A stretch of 64,000 bases of DNA from UBA6168 sp964508135 (GCA_964508135.1 CAZDSU010000005.1:1-64000), one strand, 5' to 3'; counted from the first letter of the stretch, positions 53,973-63,621 are shown. Made by a program: numbers and translations. The notes: generated from the letters alone by a model not told the origin.

Positions 53973-54851
53973 CTACAACAGGAAAAATAGGTTGATGGCA
54001 ATGCCCAACAACGGCAGCAGTAGATAAACCACCTTGCCAAAACCAGGCGATGCCAGCATCCCTTGCTCGGTGATGCCGGGCATGTTCCCCGCTGCATCGT
54101 ACACCACATTGAAGTCGGGGTTGAACTGGTCAAAAAGTATGATTTCCCGCTCCTCGTCCTCCACGAGCCAAGCTTGGTGGGTCTTGCAGGTGGCCGTGTG
54201 GCTCTTGCCCCCCGCCTCGAACTCGAAGCCGTATTTATAAACGGGATAGGTGGTATTGTTGATTTTCACGGAAGAACTGGTGGATTCCTTGGTGGCCATT
54301 TTGCCCCTCGCAAACTCTCCGATTTCGAGCAACTTGATGGCCCGCAAATTCTGCCTAATGGCAGGCACGATAAAGGCCAGCCCCACCAACGGAAAAATCA
54401 GCACAAAGAGCACAAACGCTGGGAAAACCGACCGCCTCGACCCCGCCACATGCGAATCGGAGGGGTTCTTGGCATCGTATTGAATGCTCACCTGCTGACC
54501 GCCCTGGAAGTCCTGCCCCACGCTGAAGCTCTTGCCCCTGTAACGCTGGCCCTCCACCTCGAACGAGTGTAGGTACTGGTACACCGACTCGTCGTTCACT
54601 GCCGAATTGGTCGCCTCTGCGGACACTACCTTGCCGGGCACCTCCTTCCACTCCTTGCCAAACTCGAACCAGTATTTGACATCCGACATTGGGATGAAAA
54701 TCCAGGAAAACAGGCTGCCCATGCAGAAGAATATCCAGCCAAACTGCTGCATGAAGCCGCCGAACAGCACGGTGGCTTTGGTGAAAAGGCCAATGTTGCG
54801 GGGCGGGAGGTCGTGGAGGTGGCGGGCGGCTGGGTTTTCATTCATGAACAA
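53973..54851 (-). CDS. DUF3592-like membrane protein
   Basis: 292 aa (ATG 54845 is an alternative start two codons in). Three hydrophobic segments: near residues 35-55 (FGWIFFCMGSLFSWIFI), 140-165 (FPAFVLFVLIFPLVGLAFIV) and the C terminus (VVYLLLPLLGIAINLFFLL). Between them are two soluble beta domains, each with the pattern V..A..........Y.Y.F...G..Y/H typical of DUF3592 (YLHSFEVEGQRYRG; YKYGFEFEAGGKSH). The role is unknown. Confidence 0.75.
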   Translation of the reverse strand: MFMNENPAARHLHDLPPRNIGLFTKATVLFGGFMQQFGWIFFCMGSLFSWIFIPMSDVKYWFEFGKEWKEVPGKVVSAEATNSAVNDESVYQYLHSFEVEGQRYRGKSFSVGQDFQGGQQVSIQYDAKNPSDSHVAGSRRSVFPAFVLFVLIFPLVGLAFIVPAIRQNLRAIKLLEIGEFARGKMATKESTSSSVKINNTTYPVYKYGFEFEAGGKSHTATCKTHQAWLVEDEEREIILFDQFNPDFNVVYDAAGNMPGITEQGMLASPGFGKVVYLLLPLLGIAINLFFLL

Positions 54852-54890
54852 CGGATTTTGTAGGGGTAAAAGTGGGGTATTAAAACGAAA

Positions 54891-56573
54891 CTATTTATTC
54901 ATGCAGCACTTCTTAAACTTTTTCCCACTACCACAGGGGCATGGGTCGTTGCGGCCAACTTTTGGTCCGTCTTTTTTCGCCATTTCTTGCCAATTGTAAT
55001 CTGAGGTTGGAGCGGAGGGAAGCAAAGCCGGCTTCTTGTCGAAGTCTTTCAAATCAATTTCGGCCATTTTTTGCTTAAGATGGGCATCGCGCCTTGCCTG
55101 TTCTTCGGGTGTCAAGTAGCCATGCCAATTTGTTAAAATATCCTTGATGTGATCGAATATGTTGGGATAAATGGTTTGCTTGTCATCCTCCGAAGGTGGT
55201 TTATGGGTTTCTTCCTCAATATCCTTGTAATCGCCCGCATAGCCAAGGTCCACCAAGTCCAAATCGAAGAAAGGCTTGCAGAGGGGCAGCGCATCGGTGG
55301 CCCGGAGGTTGGATAGGTCGCAGATGATGGGAGCTATCACGTCCACATCAACCAGCTTTGGGGTATCCAAGTGGTCGAGGTAGTATTGAAGAATATCCCT
55401 GTACCAGTTTACGACCTCCTCATGCCGCTCTGGGTGGTGAAATGCAATCTGAACAACAGCTTGCGAAACTATGGTTTTGCCCTCTGAACAAATGTCTGGC
55501 TCTTGCATGAACTCCTTCAGCAAATCCAACTGCTGGTTCCCCAAATGGTAAACAAAATGCCATACCGTTTCAAAGATGTGGTCGCTGAACCAAAACTCCA
55601 AAAGCTCCTCTCCTTGCCGAAGGAGGTCGAACATGGCTGGCAATTTTTCGGTTGCCCTCAATTCAGTCAGCAACAGGAGCGCATGAAGCGGAAAAGATAG
55701 TTCTTCATCCCTCCATTCGTCCCACTCATCCAGCATATCACCAAAATATTCAAAGCGCCGTAAGGCATCCTGAAGCACGGTTTCGAGGTCAAGGAGCAGG
55801 GTTTCACGGGGCAGTTCAAGGATGTTGCGTAGCACATCATGTGGAATGCGCAAACCGTACTCGTAAAGTGCCCAAATTTCAGGGTGATGGAAATTCGGTT
55901 TTTCATCGGTTTGGATGGATTTGTCGTAACTCCTGCCGATTTCCTCACCGTGCTTTTCTTGCCAAGCCGTTTCTTCCGCTCGCCTGTTGAGTATCCGTTT
56001 CTCCAATATCTGCATCCGCAAGCCCTCCGTAATTTTGGGGTCATGGCTGAGTACTTTTTCCGCTACTTCCATACGGCTTTCCGCTGCTTCCAATTGGTTG
56101 GTTTCAATCAAGTAGTGACAAGTAGTGGAGAAAAAAGATTGGAACTCTGAGATATGGAACACCTTCCGGTGTGGGTATAGATCCTTCAAATCAAGTGCCT
56201 CTCCAAGGATTTTTGGGACTTCGTCAGTGTTGCCTTTTGAAATGGCCTCGGCTGCAAGGTTGACCTTGCCGTGCAGGTAATCAGGGTGCTCCTTCACTAT
56301 CCAATGGTTCACCTCGTAAGCCTTGTCTACTTTCCCGCTAAGGTTGTAGTACATGGACAAATAGTTCTTGAAAGTAGGTACCCTCGGGTATTTTTCAATC
56401 AGCTTGTGCAACTCCGGGATGAGGTGCGGTTTGCGTTTTAGCACCCGCAGGTAGGTCTTGTGCAGCAGTTCGCTTATTTCATCGGAGTAGTGGTAGCCGT
56501 GGTCGGGCGCATGCACATCGCCAGTGATGGCATATTCAAATTTCTTGTAGCGGTCTAGGTTGTCAAAGGCCAT
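54891..56573 (-). CDS. SEC-C motif protein with helical-repeat body
   Basis: 560 aa, cytoplasmic. The C terminus GRNDPCPCGSGKKFKKCC is a complete SEC-C zinc-binding motif like the one at the end of SecA. The rest is helical; the first 200 residues look TPR-like (YLSMYYNLSGKVDKAYEVN). It has no SecA motor domains. Many such proteins are uncharacterised, and the SEC-C end may bind ribosomes or nucleic acid. It is 39 bp upstream of the DUF3592-like gene. Confidence 0.8.
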   Translation of the reverse strand: MAFDNLDRYKKFEYAITGDVHAPDHGYHYSDEISELLHKTYLRVLKRKPHLIPELHKLIEKYPRVPTFKNYLSMYYNLSGKVDKAYEVNHWIVKEHPDYLHGKVNLAAEAISKGNTDEVPKILGEALDLKDLYPHRKVFHISEFQSFFSTTCHYLIETNQLEAAESRMEVAEKVLSHDPKITEGLRMQILEKRILNRRAEETAWQEKHGEEIGRSYDKSIQTDEKPNFHHPEIWALYEYGLRIPHDVLRNILELPRETLLLDLETVLQDALRRFEYFGDMLDEWDEWRDEELSFPLHALLLLTELRATEKLPAMFDLLRQGEELLEFWFSDHIFETVWHFVYHLGNQQLDLLKEFMQEPDICSEGKTIVSQAVVQIAFHHPERHEEVVNWYRDILQYYLDHLDTPKLVDVDVIAPIICDLSNLRATDALPLCKPFFDLDLVDLGYAGDYKDIEEETHKPPSEDDKQTIYPNIFDHIKDILTNWHGYLTPEEQARRDAHLKQKMAEIDLKDFDKKPALLPSAPTSDYNWQEMAKKDGPKVGRNDPCPCGSGKKFKKCCMNK

Positions 56574-56591
56574 GTTCTTTTAATTTTGACC

Positions 56592-56599
56592 CAAAAGTA
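56592..56599 (-). promoter_or_regulatory. Putative -7 box for the SEC-C gene
   Basis: The minus strand reads TACTTTTG, fitting TAnnTTTG, 19 bp before ATG 56573. No matching -33 box. Confidence 0.35.
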
Positions 56600-56614
56600 A
56601 TTTTTTATGAAAAG

Positions 56615-59074
56615 CTAGGCCATTGGCGGGTGATTTTTTAACCACGTCAGCACCATCCGCAATTGCGAGTACGAGTAAACATCCCCAAAATTCTCCTTCG
56701 CCTCCACCGTTCCCGTCGCCTTTGTTTCCACTAAAAACTGCGAGATTTCCGCCACCTGTTCCGGGTTCATCAACTCGTGGATATCCAGCTCGCCCGTGCC
56801 AACGTAGTGCGCCAAGTGCCCCTCGATGGTGCCTGCCACGAAGCCCCGTTCGGCAGCGATTTCTTCAATCGTCTTGCCCGACCTGAACAGTTCGAGGCTC
56901 ACGGCCTTGGTGTCTTGCTTGGGCGGTGGCGGTGGTTCGGCGGCGGCCATCAGGTTGACGGGGATGTTTTTTGCGGAGCAATATTTTTCAATGATGCCCG
57001 TGATGGCTGCACCAAAGCGCTTCAATTTGGACTCTCCAATTCCCTTGATTTGCTTGAGCGTTGCTGAGTCCGTAGGTAAAAACGTCACCAACTCCAATAT
57101 TGTCTTCGTGGGCAGCACCTCGTAGAGTTCCACGCCCATTTCGTCCGCTAATTCCTTGCGCCATTGCGCCAGCCGGGAATAAAGCTCCGGGTGCGGCGTG
57201 TTCCTCGGTGCGCTGGGCATGGCCGAGGCGGTTGGTGCGGTGCTTTTTGCGGCCACGAAATCCAATTCCGCATTCGTTTTCGCACGGATGTAACCGTGGG
57301 TGGAAAAGGCGGTTTGGCAGGCAGTGAAACAGGCATTTTTTACAAAAATCTCTTTTTGTAGGCTGTCCAAAAGTTCCAGCACGGTTTTTTTCACCACCTT
57401 GTTGTCGGTCACGAGGTGTATGTTTTTTGCCTCCGGCAAAATCTCGTTCATCAGTTTTTCGGAAAAATAGGTGCTCGCCTTTTGCAGCCGCTGGCGCAAT
57501 GCTTCCTGCTCCTCCGGCAGTTCCGGCTGCCCGAAATATTGTTGCAGTTGTGGCAAAAACTTGTCGGCCATCGTGAACACCTCCGCCTCGGCCTTTGCTA
57601 CCAGCGCCTTGAACTGTGCCATGCCCGCCGCCGAGAGCGTGCCGGAATGCTCCAGGAACTGGCGGTTCAGTTGCTCGAACAGCCGCTTCATGGCCTTGAA
57701 GCTGAACAGCTCCCGCAGGAGCGCCTGCTGGTACTCCCGTTTCGATTGGTGCAGGTGGGCCTCGTCGGGGGCGTTCTTGTCGGCCTCGTCGGTGTAGTCC
57801 TTCACCACCGAGTCGGTTTTCACGCTGTGGAAGGCGATTTTGGTGCGCAGCACGATGCCCTCGAAACTTTTGCAGCGGCTCAGCGCCACATAGACCTGGC
57901 CGTGCGCAAATGCCGCCTGTGCATCAATGATGGCCCGCTCAAAAGTGAGGCCCTGGCTCTTGTGGATGGTGATGGCCCAGGCAAGTTTCAGCGGGTACTG
58001 CGTGAAGGTGCCCAGCAGGTCTTCCTTCACCTCCTTCGACTTTTCGTCGAGGCTGTACTTGATGTTCTGCCAATCGGCGGGTGCCACGGCGATGTCCGAT
58101 GGTTCGTCCTTACAGCGCACGTAGATTTCGCCTTCGGCAAAACGGGTGATTTTGCCGATTTTACCATTGAAAAAACGCTTTTCCGGCCCGATGTCGTTCT
58201 TGACGAACATGACCTGTGCGCCCGTTTTGAACTCCAACGTCTGCTCGGTGGGATAGGCCATTTCGGGGAAGTCGCCTTCGATTTTTGCCTTGAAAACATG
58301 CACCGTTTCTGGGAGGGACGCCAGCTTGCGAGCGTTGATGTCATGGGCGGCGGCATTGGTGGCAGTGAGCGTGATGTAGTCGTCCGTTTCGGCGGGCTGG
58401 AAGTCGGGGATGAAGCGACTGTTGAGGGTTTGGAGCACCGAGTCGTCCAGCTTGTTGTTCCGCACCTTGTTCAGCAGGTCAATGAAAGTCTGGTCGCTCT
58501 GGCGGTAGATATGCTTCAGTTCGATGGCGACGGGGCCGGTTTTTTGCAGGGCGAGGCTGCTGAAAAAATAGGGCGTTTGGTAGTGCTGGCGCAACATTTC
58601 CCACTCCTCCTGCTTCACTACGGGCGGCAGTTGGTGGAGGTCGCCAATCATGAGCAGTTGCACGCCGCCGAAGGGCTTGGAGTGGTCACGGTAGCGGCGC
58701 AGCACCTCGTCCACGGCGTCAAGGAGGTCGGCCCGCACCATGCTGATTTCGTCAATCACGAGCAGGTCGAGGCTGCGGATGAGGCTGATTTTTTGCCCCG
58801 AAAAACGGCGCTGTTTGCTCTCGTCACGGGTGGCGCCGGGCAGGTGCAGCCCAAATGGCAGTTGGAACATCGAGTGCAGCGTCATTCCCCCGGCATTGAT
58901 GGCGGCGACCCCAGTCGGTGCCGTGACCACCATCCGCTTGAAGCCCTCCTCTTTGATGCGGTGGAGGAAGGTGGTTTTGCCGGTGCCCGCCTTGCCCGTG
59001 AGGTAGATGTTCTTGTTGGTGTTCCGCACGTAGTCGAACGCCAGGTCAAGTTGTGGGTTGGTGAGTATGGTCAT
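56615..59074 (-). CDS. Pif1/RecD2-like superfamily 1 helicase with HRDC and HTH tail
   Basis: 819 aa. Walker A GKAGTGKTT near residue 30, motif Ia APTGVAAINAGG, motif II IDEISMV, motif III GDLHQLPPV, and the SF1B motif region ITIHKSQGLTF with VALSRCKSFEG. This is the Pif1 pattern. C-terminal to the motor is an HRDC-like domain (residues about 635-700: LYSRLAQWRKELADEMGVELYEVLP) and a helix-turn-helix end (FRSGKTIEEIAAERGFVAGTIEGHL). It probably unwinds 5'-overhang DNA or G4 structures; the latter may matter in a genome with so many palindromes (inference). Confidence 0.92.
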   Translation of the reverse strand: MTILTNPQLDLAFDYVRNTNKNIYLTGKAGTGKTTFLHRIKEEGFKRMVVTAPTGVAAINAGGMTLHSMFQLPFGLHLPGATRDESKQRRFSGQKISLIRSLDLLVIDEISMVRADLLDAVDEVLRRYRDHSKPFGGVQLLMIGDLHQLPPVVKQEEWEMLRQHYQTPYFFSSLALQKTGPVAIELKHIYRQSDQTFIDLLNKVRNNKLDDSVLQTLNSRFIPDFQPAETDDYITLTATNAAAHDINARKLASLPETVHVFKAKIEGDFPEMAYPTEQTLEFKTGAQVMFVKNDIGPEKRFFNGKIGKITRFAEGEIYVRCKDEPSDIAVAPADWQNIKYSLDEKSKEVKEDLLGTFTQYPLKLAWAITIHKSQGLTFERAIIDAQAAFAHGQVYVALSRCKSFEGIVLRTKIAFHSVKTDSVVKDYTDEADKNAPDEAHLHQSKREYQQALLRELFSFKAMKRLFEQLNRQFLEHSGTLSAAGMAQFKALVAKAEAEVFTMADKFLPQLQQYFGQPELPEEQEALRQRLQKASTYFSEKLMNEILPEAKNIHLVTDNKVVKKTVLELLDSLQKEIFVKNACFTACQTAFSTHGYIRAKTNAELDFVAAKSTAPTASAMPSAPRNTPHPELYSRLAQWRKELADEMGVELYEVLPTKTILELVTFLPTDSATLKQIKGIGESKLKRFGAAITGIIEKYCSAKNIPVNLMAAAEPPPPPKQDTKAVSLELFRSGKTIEEIAAERGFVAGTIEGHLAHYVGTGELDIHELMNPEQVAEISQFLVETKATGTVEAKENFGDVYSYSQLRMVLTWLKNHPPMA

Positions 59075-59305
59075 CTCAAAGTTGTTTTATGGTTGGCGAA
59101 AGGTAGATGTTCTGTGGGAAAGCCCGCATAAATGGTCAAGATTCTGGCATTGCTCCGCAAAATGATGTGCGGATTCGAGGAATTGCAGGCGGTGATTTCG
59201 TTTAGGAAAGGTACGAGGGCGACACCCTACATCTGCGTTTTACGGAAACGCTACGCTGTTTGCCAAAGCCTCGCTCGCTTCGGACATCACCAATTGGTTA
59301 TAACC
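59075..59305. other. Non-coding region between helicase and toxin-antitoxin pair
   Basis: Both flanking genes point away, so it should carry two promoters. A 70-codon plus-strand frame (59132-59344) has no recognisable content and was not called. Confidence 0.35.
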
Positions 59306-59313
59306 TACCTTTG
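59306..59313 (+). promoter_or_regulatory. Putative -7 box for the toxin-antitoxin pair
   Basis: TACCTTTG matches the Bacteroidota -7 box, 43 bp before ATG 59357. The -33 element is not evident. Confidence 0.45.
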
Positions 59314-59356
59314 GTTTTCGAAGAAAAAAATTATTTTTGTTTAAAAATCAGTCAAT

Positions 59357-59596
59357 ATGAATGCATTGGAAATCAGGGGCGCATTTATCAGCCTGTTGGT
59401 AGAAGTGGATGACACCGAACTACTGCGAAAAATGCTTGAAAAATGCGTGGAAATGGTAAAACGGGTAGATATGCTCGACGACCTGCCGCCCGAAGTCGTC
59501 GCGGCACTCGAAGCCGTCGAACTCGACGAGAACTTGAGCGACACCGTTCCGAATGAAGAAGCCTTCAAAACCTTCCGGGCATGGCAAAAACAGTAG
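59357..59596 (+). CDS. Antitoxin-like small protein of a ParE-type system
   Basis: 79 aa, acidic. It is mainly helical (EVDDTELLRKMLEKCVEMVKRVDML) and ends with a tail rich in acidic residues (SDTVPNEEAFKTFRAWQKQ) that fits the toxin-binding part of type II antitoxins. No DNA-binding fold is plain in the N terminus. The assignment rests on the 16-bp overlap with the toxin gene. Confidence 0.7.
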   Translation: MNALEIRGAFISLLVEVDDTELLRKMLEKCVEMVKRVDMLDDLPPEVVAALEAVELDENLSDTVPNEEAFKTFRAWQKQ

Positions 59597-59877
59597 TTTG
59601 GAAACAAAAAGCCAACCAACAAATCCTCGAAATCGAGGCGTACCTACTCGAAAATTTCTCCGGACGGGAAGTTGACAAGTTTCTGGACAAGCTCTACCAA
59701 AAACTGGAAATGCTGGAAAAATTTCCCGAAAGCGGCCAGCGCACCCGCTTCAAAACCATTCGGCGGCTGCGCATCAATCGCCTTACCAGTCCCTTTTACC
59801 GGATACAAGGCTCCCGTATTGTTGTTCACTTTGTTTGGAACAACCGCCAAGAACCGGGCAAAAATCCTTATTTGTAG
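59581..59877 (+). CDS. RelE/ParE superfamily toxin
   Basis: 98 aa from ATG 59581. It follows the RelE/ParE fold: KTVVWKQKANQQILEIEAYL (first strand and helix), FLDKLYQKLEMLEKFPESGQRT, and the C-terminal strands RLRINRLTSPFYRI and IVVHFVWNNRQ with the conserved Arg/Pro pattern. ParE members poison gyrase and RelE members cut mRNA; this one cannot be assigned to either by eye. It overlaps the antitoxin gene by 16 bp, the normal arrangement for coupled translation. Confidence 0.85.
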   Translation: MAKTVVWKQKANQQILEIEAYLLENFSGREVDKFLDKLYQKLEMLEKFPESGQRTRFKTIRRLRINRLTSPFYRIQGSRIVVHFVWNNRQEPGKNPYL

Positions 59878-59967
59878 CTTGTCCCCAATCGGTCTCCTGC
59901 AAGAGGCGATGCCGGAAGCGCCACGTCGCACCATCTGTTTCGAGGAGGTGGCGGGCGGGCATTCCTA

Positions 59968-60054
59968 TCTGAATCGCTGATTTATCGGATGAACTGATTG
60001 CGCTGACTGGCATAATCCGTGAAATCCCAAAATCCGTCAAATCTGTGATTCAGA
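59968..60054. repeat. Imperfect inverted repeat upstream of the restriction-modification gene
   Basis: Arms 59968-59983 (TCTGAATCGCTGATTT) and 60039-60054 pair at 13 of 16 positions, with AATCCGTSAAAT-like repeats in the loop. It ends 4 bp before the -7 box of the next gene. Confidence 0.5.
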
Positions 60055-60057
60055 CAT

Positions 60058-60065
60058 TACCTTTG
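60058..60065 (+). promoter_or_regulatory. Putative -7 box for the type IIG enzyme
   Basis: TACCTTTG, 29 bp before ATG 60095, fits TAnnTTTG. No standard -33 box. Confidence 0.5.
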
Positions 60066-60094
60066 TCACAAACCAGCACCATTCAAAACGCAAC

Positions 60095-62965
60095 ATGAAA
60101 AACCTCCCCGATTCCCTTGCAGACTTCGTCGCCTATCGCCAAAAGCTCAAAGGCGACGAAAAAGGTGAAGCCCAGATTTATCTCGACCACTTGTTCGTAG
60201 CGTTCGGGCATGAACAAGGACTCAAAAGCGCAGGCGCCACCTGCGAGTTCCGCATCAAAAAAGAGGAGGGCAAGCGGGGTGTTTCTTTTGCCGATTTGGT
60301 GTGGAAGCCACGGGTGCTGGTGGAGATGAAAAAAGCGGGCGAAGACCTCTCGCTGCACTACCAGCAGGCATTTGGCTACTGGCAGCAACTCGTCCCTGAC
60401 CGCCCCCGCTACGTGGTGCTGTGCAACTTCGACGAGTTCTGGATTTACGACTTCGACACCGACATTTACAAGCCCATTGACAAAATCCCGCTCGCCAGCC
60501 TGCCCGAACACGCCGCCGCTTTCGGCTTCCTGCTGCCCGTCGAGCGACCGCCCGTTTTTCAATCCAACCGGAAGGACATCACCAAGCAAACCGCCACGCA
60601 TATCGCAGGCATTTTTCTTTCCATGACCAACCGGGGCATTGCCAAAAACGATGCCCTGCGCTACTGTATGCAATGCGTCATCGCCATGTTTGCGGAGGAC
60701 GTGGAACTGCTCCCCGACCTGCTTTTCACCCGCCTCATCAAAGAATGCCGGGACAACAAGATTTCTTCCTACGACCTCCTCGGCGGGCTGTTCCGGGAAA
60801 TGAACACCGACGGGAAAACACCCGCAGGCAGATACGCAGGCGTGGATTATTTCAACGGTGGGCTGTTCGATACGGTGCTTGCCATCGAATTGCGAGACTA
60901 CGAAATCGAACGGCTCTACGATGCCGCCCGGCACGATTGGGAGTCGGTGAACCCCGCCATATTCGGTTCTATTTTCGAGAGCGGCATGGACAAAGGCGTG
61001 CGCCACATCCTCGGCGCCCACTACACCAGCGAGCAGGACATCAAGCGCATCGTCACGCCCGTCATCGTCACGCCCTGGCAGCGCAAAATTGACGACGCCG
61101 ACTCATTGGACGAGTTTTACGAACTGCTGCGGGAACTCCGCCGCTTCCGGGTGCTCGACCCCGCCTGCGGCAGCGGCAATTTTCTCTTCATCGCCCACAA
61201 GGAAATGAAGCTGCTGGAGCGCCAGTTGCTCTTCCGCATCCGGGAGAAGTCAACCCACCGGGAGGACGCCCGCCGCCTGACGGAGTTCCTCGCCAACGAG
61301 CCTTACGTTTCCACCAAGCAGTTTTTCGGCATGGACAAAAACGACTACGCCGTCGAACTGGCTAAGGTCACGCTGATGATTGCCAAGGAAATCAGCCTGC
61401 GGGAACACGGCGAAGATTTCGACACGCACGACGAACCGCTGCCGCTCGACAACCTCGACCAGAATATCGTCTGCGCCGATGCCCTGTTCACCGACTGGCA
61501 GCCTTGCGAAGCCATCATCGGCAACCCGCCTTACCAGAGCAAAAACAAGATGCAGCAGGAGTTCGGGGCGGAATACATGGACCGCCTGCGCAGCGCCTAC
61601 CCCGAAGTGCCCGGCAGGGCGGACTTCTGCGTCTATTGGTTTTACAAGGCGCACCAACACCTCCCCGAAGGCTGCTACGCCGGGCTGGTCGGCACGAACA
61701 CCATCCGCCAGAACTACAGCCGGGAAGGCAGCCTCGACTACATCACAAAAAACGGCGGCACCATCGTCAATGCCGTTTCTTCCATGGACTGGTCGGGTGA
61801 GGCTGCCGTTTTCGTGTCCATTGCCTGCTGGAAAAAAGGAGTGGAAGATGTACCCAAAGCCTTGTACGTGGCAGATGAAAAGGGGCAACTGGCGTTTCAC
61901 GAAGTGCCCGTCATCAACAGCAGCCTGACTTTGAAAGTAGATGTCGCTGGCGCTAAAATATTGGACTGCAACAAACACCCGAAAGTGGTTTTTCAGGGAC
62001 AGACGCATGGGCACGAGGGGTTTCTTTTGTCGGCAAATGAAGCGAAGGAAATGTTGAAAAAGCATCCTGAATATGAGGAAGTTTTGAAGCCCTATTTGGT
62101 AGGTCAGGAACTCTTGTCAAATCTTCAATCGCAACCGGATCGATTCGTGATTGATTTTACTTACAAAGACCTGATTGAAGCCGGGTCGTATCAAAAGCTA
62201 TTTGCCATCCTGAAAAAAGAAGTTTTGCCAGTCATCGAGCAAAAAGCAGAAGATGAACGCTTGGGGAAAACCAAACCCAATGGGCATCAAAATCAATTGA
62301 ACATTTGGTGGAAAATGTGGCGAAGGCGGGAAGATATGCTGGAAAACGTCGCCAAATTATCCCGCTACATTTCCTGTTCCCGAGTGACCAAGCGCCCTAT
62401 TTTCGAGTTCATCCATTCCGGCATCAATCCCAACGATGCGCTCATGGTCTTTGCCTTTGATGACGACTACTCTTTTGGCATAATTCAGTCCAATATCCAT
62501 TATCAGTGGTTTAAAGCAAAATGCTCCACTTTAGAAGAAAGGCTGCGCTACACGACCGACAGCGTTTGGGACACTTTCCCTTTCCCGCAATCCCCCACCA
62601 AAGCGCAGGTATTCCAGGTCGCCAAAGCTGCCAAAGCCTTGCGGGACGCCCGCAACGAGTACCTGCAAAAGCACCATTTTTCGCTGCGAGACCTCTACCG
62701 CCTCATCGAGCAGCCCGGCAAGAACCCGCTCAAGGACCTGCACCGGGCATTGGACGAAGCGGTGCTGGCGGCATACGGTTTCCCGGTCAAGCCGGACGAC
62801 ACGGACGGCATCCTGCAAAGCCTGCTGTCACTGAACTTCGAGGTGGCAGCGAAAGCGGAACGGGGCGAGGCGGTGCAGCCGCCGGGGATTCCAAGTTACA
62901 TTTCGGAGGAGGAAAAGGGGCAGTTGGTGAGCGGGGATTGTGTGCAGTGGCGGGGCGGTGTTTAA
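60095..62965 (+). CDS. MmeI-like type IIG restriction-modification enzyme
   Basis: 956 aa combining nuclease and methylase. The N terminus has a PD-(D/E)xK arrangement (Asp67 in SFADLVW, then Glu77-x-Lys79 in VLVEMKK). A helical spacer (about 140-330) leads to an amino-methyltransferase with motif I LDPACGSGNFLF near residue 354 and motif IV NPPY at residue 477 (N6-adenine type). The C-terminal third, from about 600, should be the target-recognition domain. Single-chain enzymes of this kind cut at a fixed distance from an asymmetric site and methylate one strand. It follows the toxin-antitoxin pair and is probably a phage-defence gene; no separate methylase is visible. Confidence 0.9.
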   Translation: MKNLPDSLADFVAYRQKLKGDEKGEAQIYLDHLFVAFGHEQGLKSAGATCEFRIKKEEGKRGVSFADLVWKPRVLVEMKKAGEDLSLHYQQAFGYWQQLVPDRPRYVVLCNFDEFWIYDFDTDIYKPIDKIPLASLPEHAAAFGFLLPVERPPVFQSNRKDITKQTATHIAGIFLSMTNRGIAKNDALRYCMQCVIAMFAEDVELLPDLLFTRLIKECRDNKISSYDLLGGLFREMNTDGKTPAGRYAGVDYFNGGLFDTVLAIELRDYEIERLYDAARHDWESVNPAIFGSIFESGMDKGVRHILGAHYTSEQDIKRIVTPVIVTPWQRKIDDADSLDEFYELLRELRRFRVLDPACGSGNFLFIAHKEMKLLERQLLFRIREKSTHREDARRLTEFLANEPYVSTKQFFGMDKNDYAVELAKVTLMIAKEISLREHGEDFDTHDEPLPLDNLDQNIVCADALFTDWQPCEAIIGNPPYQSKNKMQQEFGAEYMDRLRSAYPEVPGRADFCVYWFYKAHQHLPEGCYAGLVGTNTIRQNYSREGSLDYITKNGGTIVNAVSSMDWSGEAAVFVSIACWKKGVEDVPKALYVADEKGQLAFHEVPVINSSLTLKVDVAGAKILDCNKHPKVVFQGQTHGHEGFLLSANEAKEMLKKHPEYEEVLKPYLVGQELLSNLQSQPDRFVIDFTYKDLIEAGSYQKLFAILKKEVLPVIEQKAEDERLGKTKPNGHQNQLNIWWKMWRRREDMLENVAKLSRYISCSRVTKRPIFEFIHSGINPNDALMVFAFDDDYSFGIIQSNIHYQWFKAKCSTLEERLRYTTDSVWDTFPFPQSPTKAQVFQVAKAAKALRDARNEYLQKHHFSLRDLYRLIEQPGKNPLKDLHRALDEAVLAAYGFPVKPDDTDGILQSLLSLNFEVAAKAERGEAVQPPGIPSYISEEEKGQLVSGDCVQWRGGV

Positions 62966-63001
62966 AAGGGGTGCATGAGCGGCTGAAATAAGGCAGAGAA
63001 A

Positions 63002-63343
63002 TCACGCTGCCACCATTCCTACCCGGCGTTCCCATTCCTTAGCAGCATAACCTGCCAGTTCAGAAATCGCGCTTGCAGGCAAATCCTCCGGCAAGGTGGA
63101 AAGCAATTTTACCACCGCCTTCCTTGGCGAAAGGTCGGGCCGCTTGGCGGCGAGCAGGTCTATTTTCAGTTTTAGCTTGCATTTGTGCGCCTCCGTGATG
63201 ATTTTATTAATATCCTCCAGGGCTTCTGCCCGTTCACTGGCAGTCAGTTCTTCTGGCTTGAAGCCTTCCCTGATTTCTTTCAAGGTGCGGTCTATCGTTG
63301 CCAGCACTTGGTCAACATCTACGATAGGCTTTTTTTTCTCCAT
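63002..63343 (-). CDS. Small hypothetical protein
   Basis: 113 aa, charged and helical (VDVDQVLATIDRTLKEIREGFKP, ALEDINKIITEAHKCKLKLK). The C-terminal part (RKAVVKLLSTLPEDLPASAISELAGYAAKEWERR) is coherent. No family recognised. It is convergent with the type IIG gene, 36 bp away, and overlaps the possible small gene upstream of it. Confidence 0.55.
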   Translation of the reverse strand: MEKKKPIVDVDQVLATIDRTLKEIREGFKPEELTASERAEALEDINKIITEAHKCKLKLKIDLLAAKRPDLSPRKAVVKLLSTLPEDLPASAISELAGYAAKEWERRVGMVAA

Positions 63344-63567
63344 TTTCTTGATTTGTGTGTGGTTCTCAAATCATCGCTAAAGTACGTTGATTTTGTAAAA
63401 GAATGAGAAACTTCATGTCCCCGCCACCCCATCACCCATTTTCCAAAAATCCCCGAGAAAATATCATACGTCCCATTTCCCACAAACAGGTTGTTTAGCT
63501 CCCGCTCGTACAGCAGGCCTGCCAGTTCCCGGATTTGGCACCTGACATTTTTCGTGTATTCCTGCAT
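63319..63567 (-). CDS. Possible small gene or decayed fragment
   Basis: The frame from ATG 63567 begins MQEYTKNVRCQIRELAGLLYERELNNL, which resembles the N terminus of a small Bacteroidota protein family with helices rich in RELAG..YEREL. After residue 27 the similarity is lost and the rest looks random, so it may be a truncated remnant. Weak call. Confidence 0.35.
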   Translation of the reverse strand: MQEYTKNVRCQIRELAGLLYERELNNLFVGNGTYDIFSGIFGKWVMGWRGHEVSHSFTKSTYFSDDLRTTHKSRKWRKKSLS

Positions 63568-63621
63568 TGTTGTAAAAGATTGGTTGGTGAACATTTACAG
63601 GGTAAGATTAACGAACATGAC

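Noticed and set aside
59132..59344. 70-codon plus-strand frame upstream of the toxin-antitoxin pair
   Set aside because: No family resemblance, and the -7 box of the next gene lies inside it.
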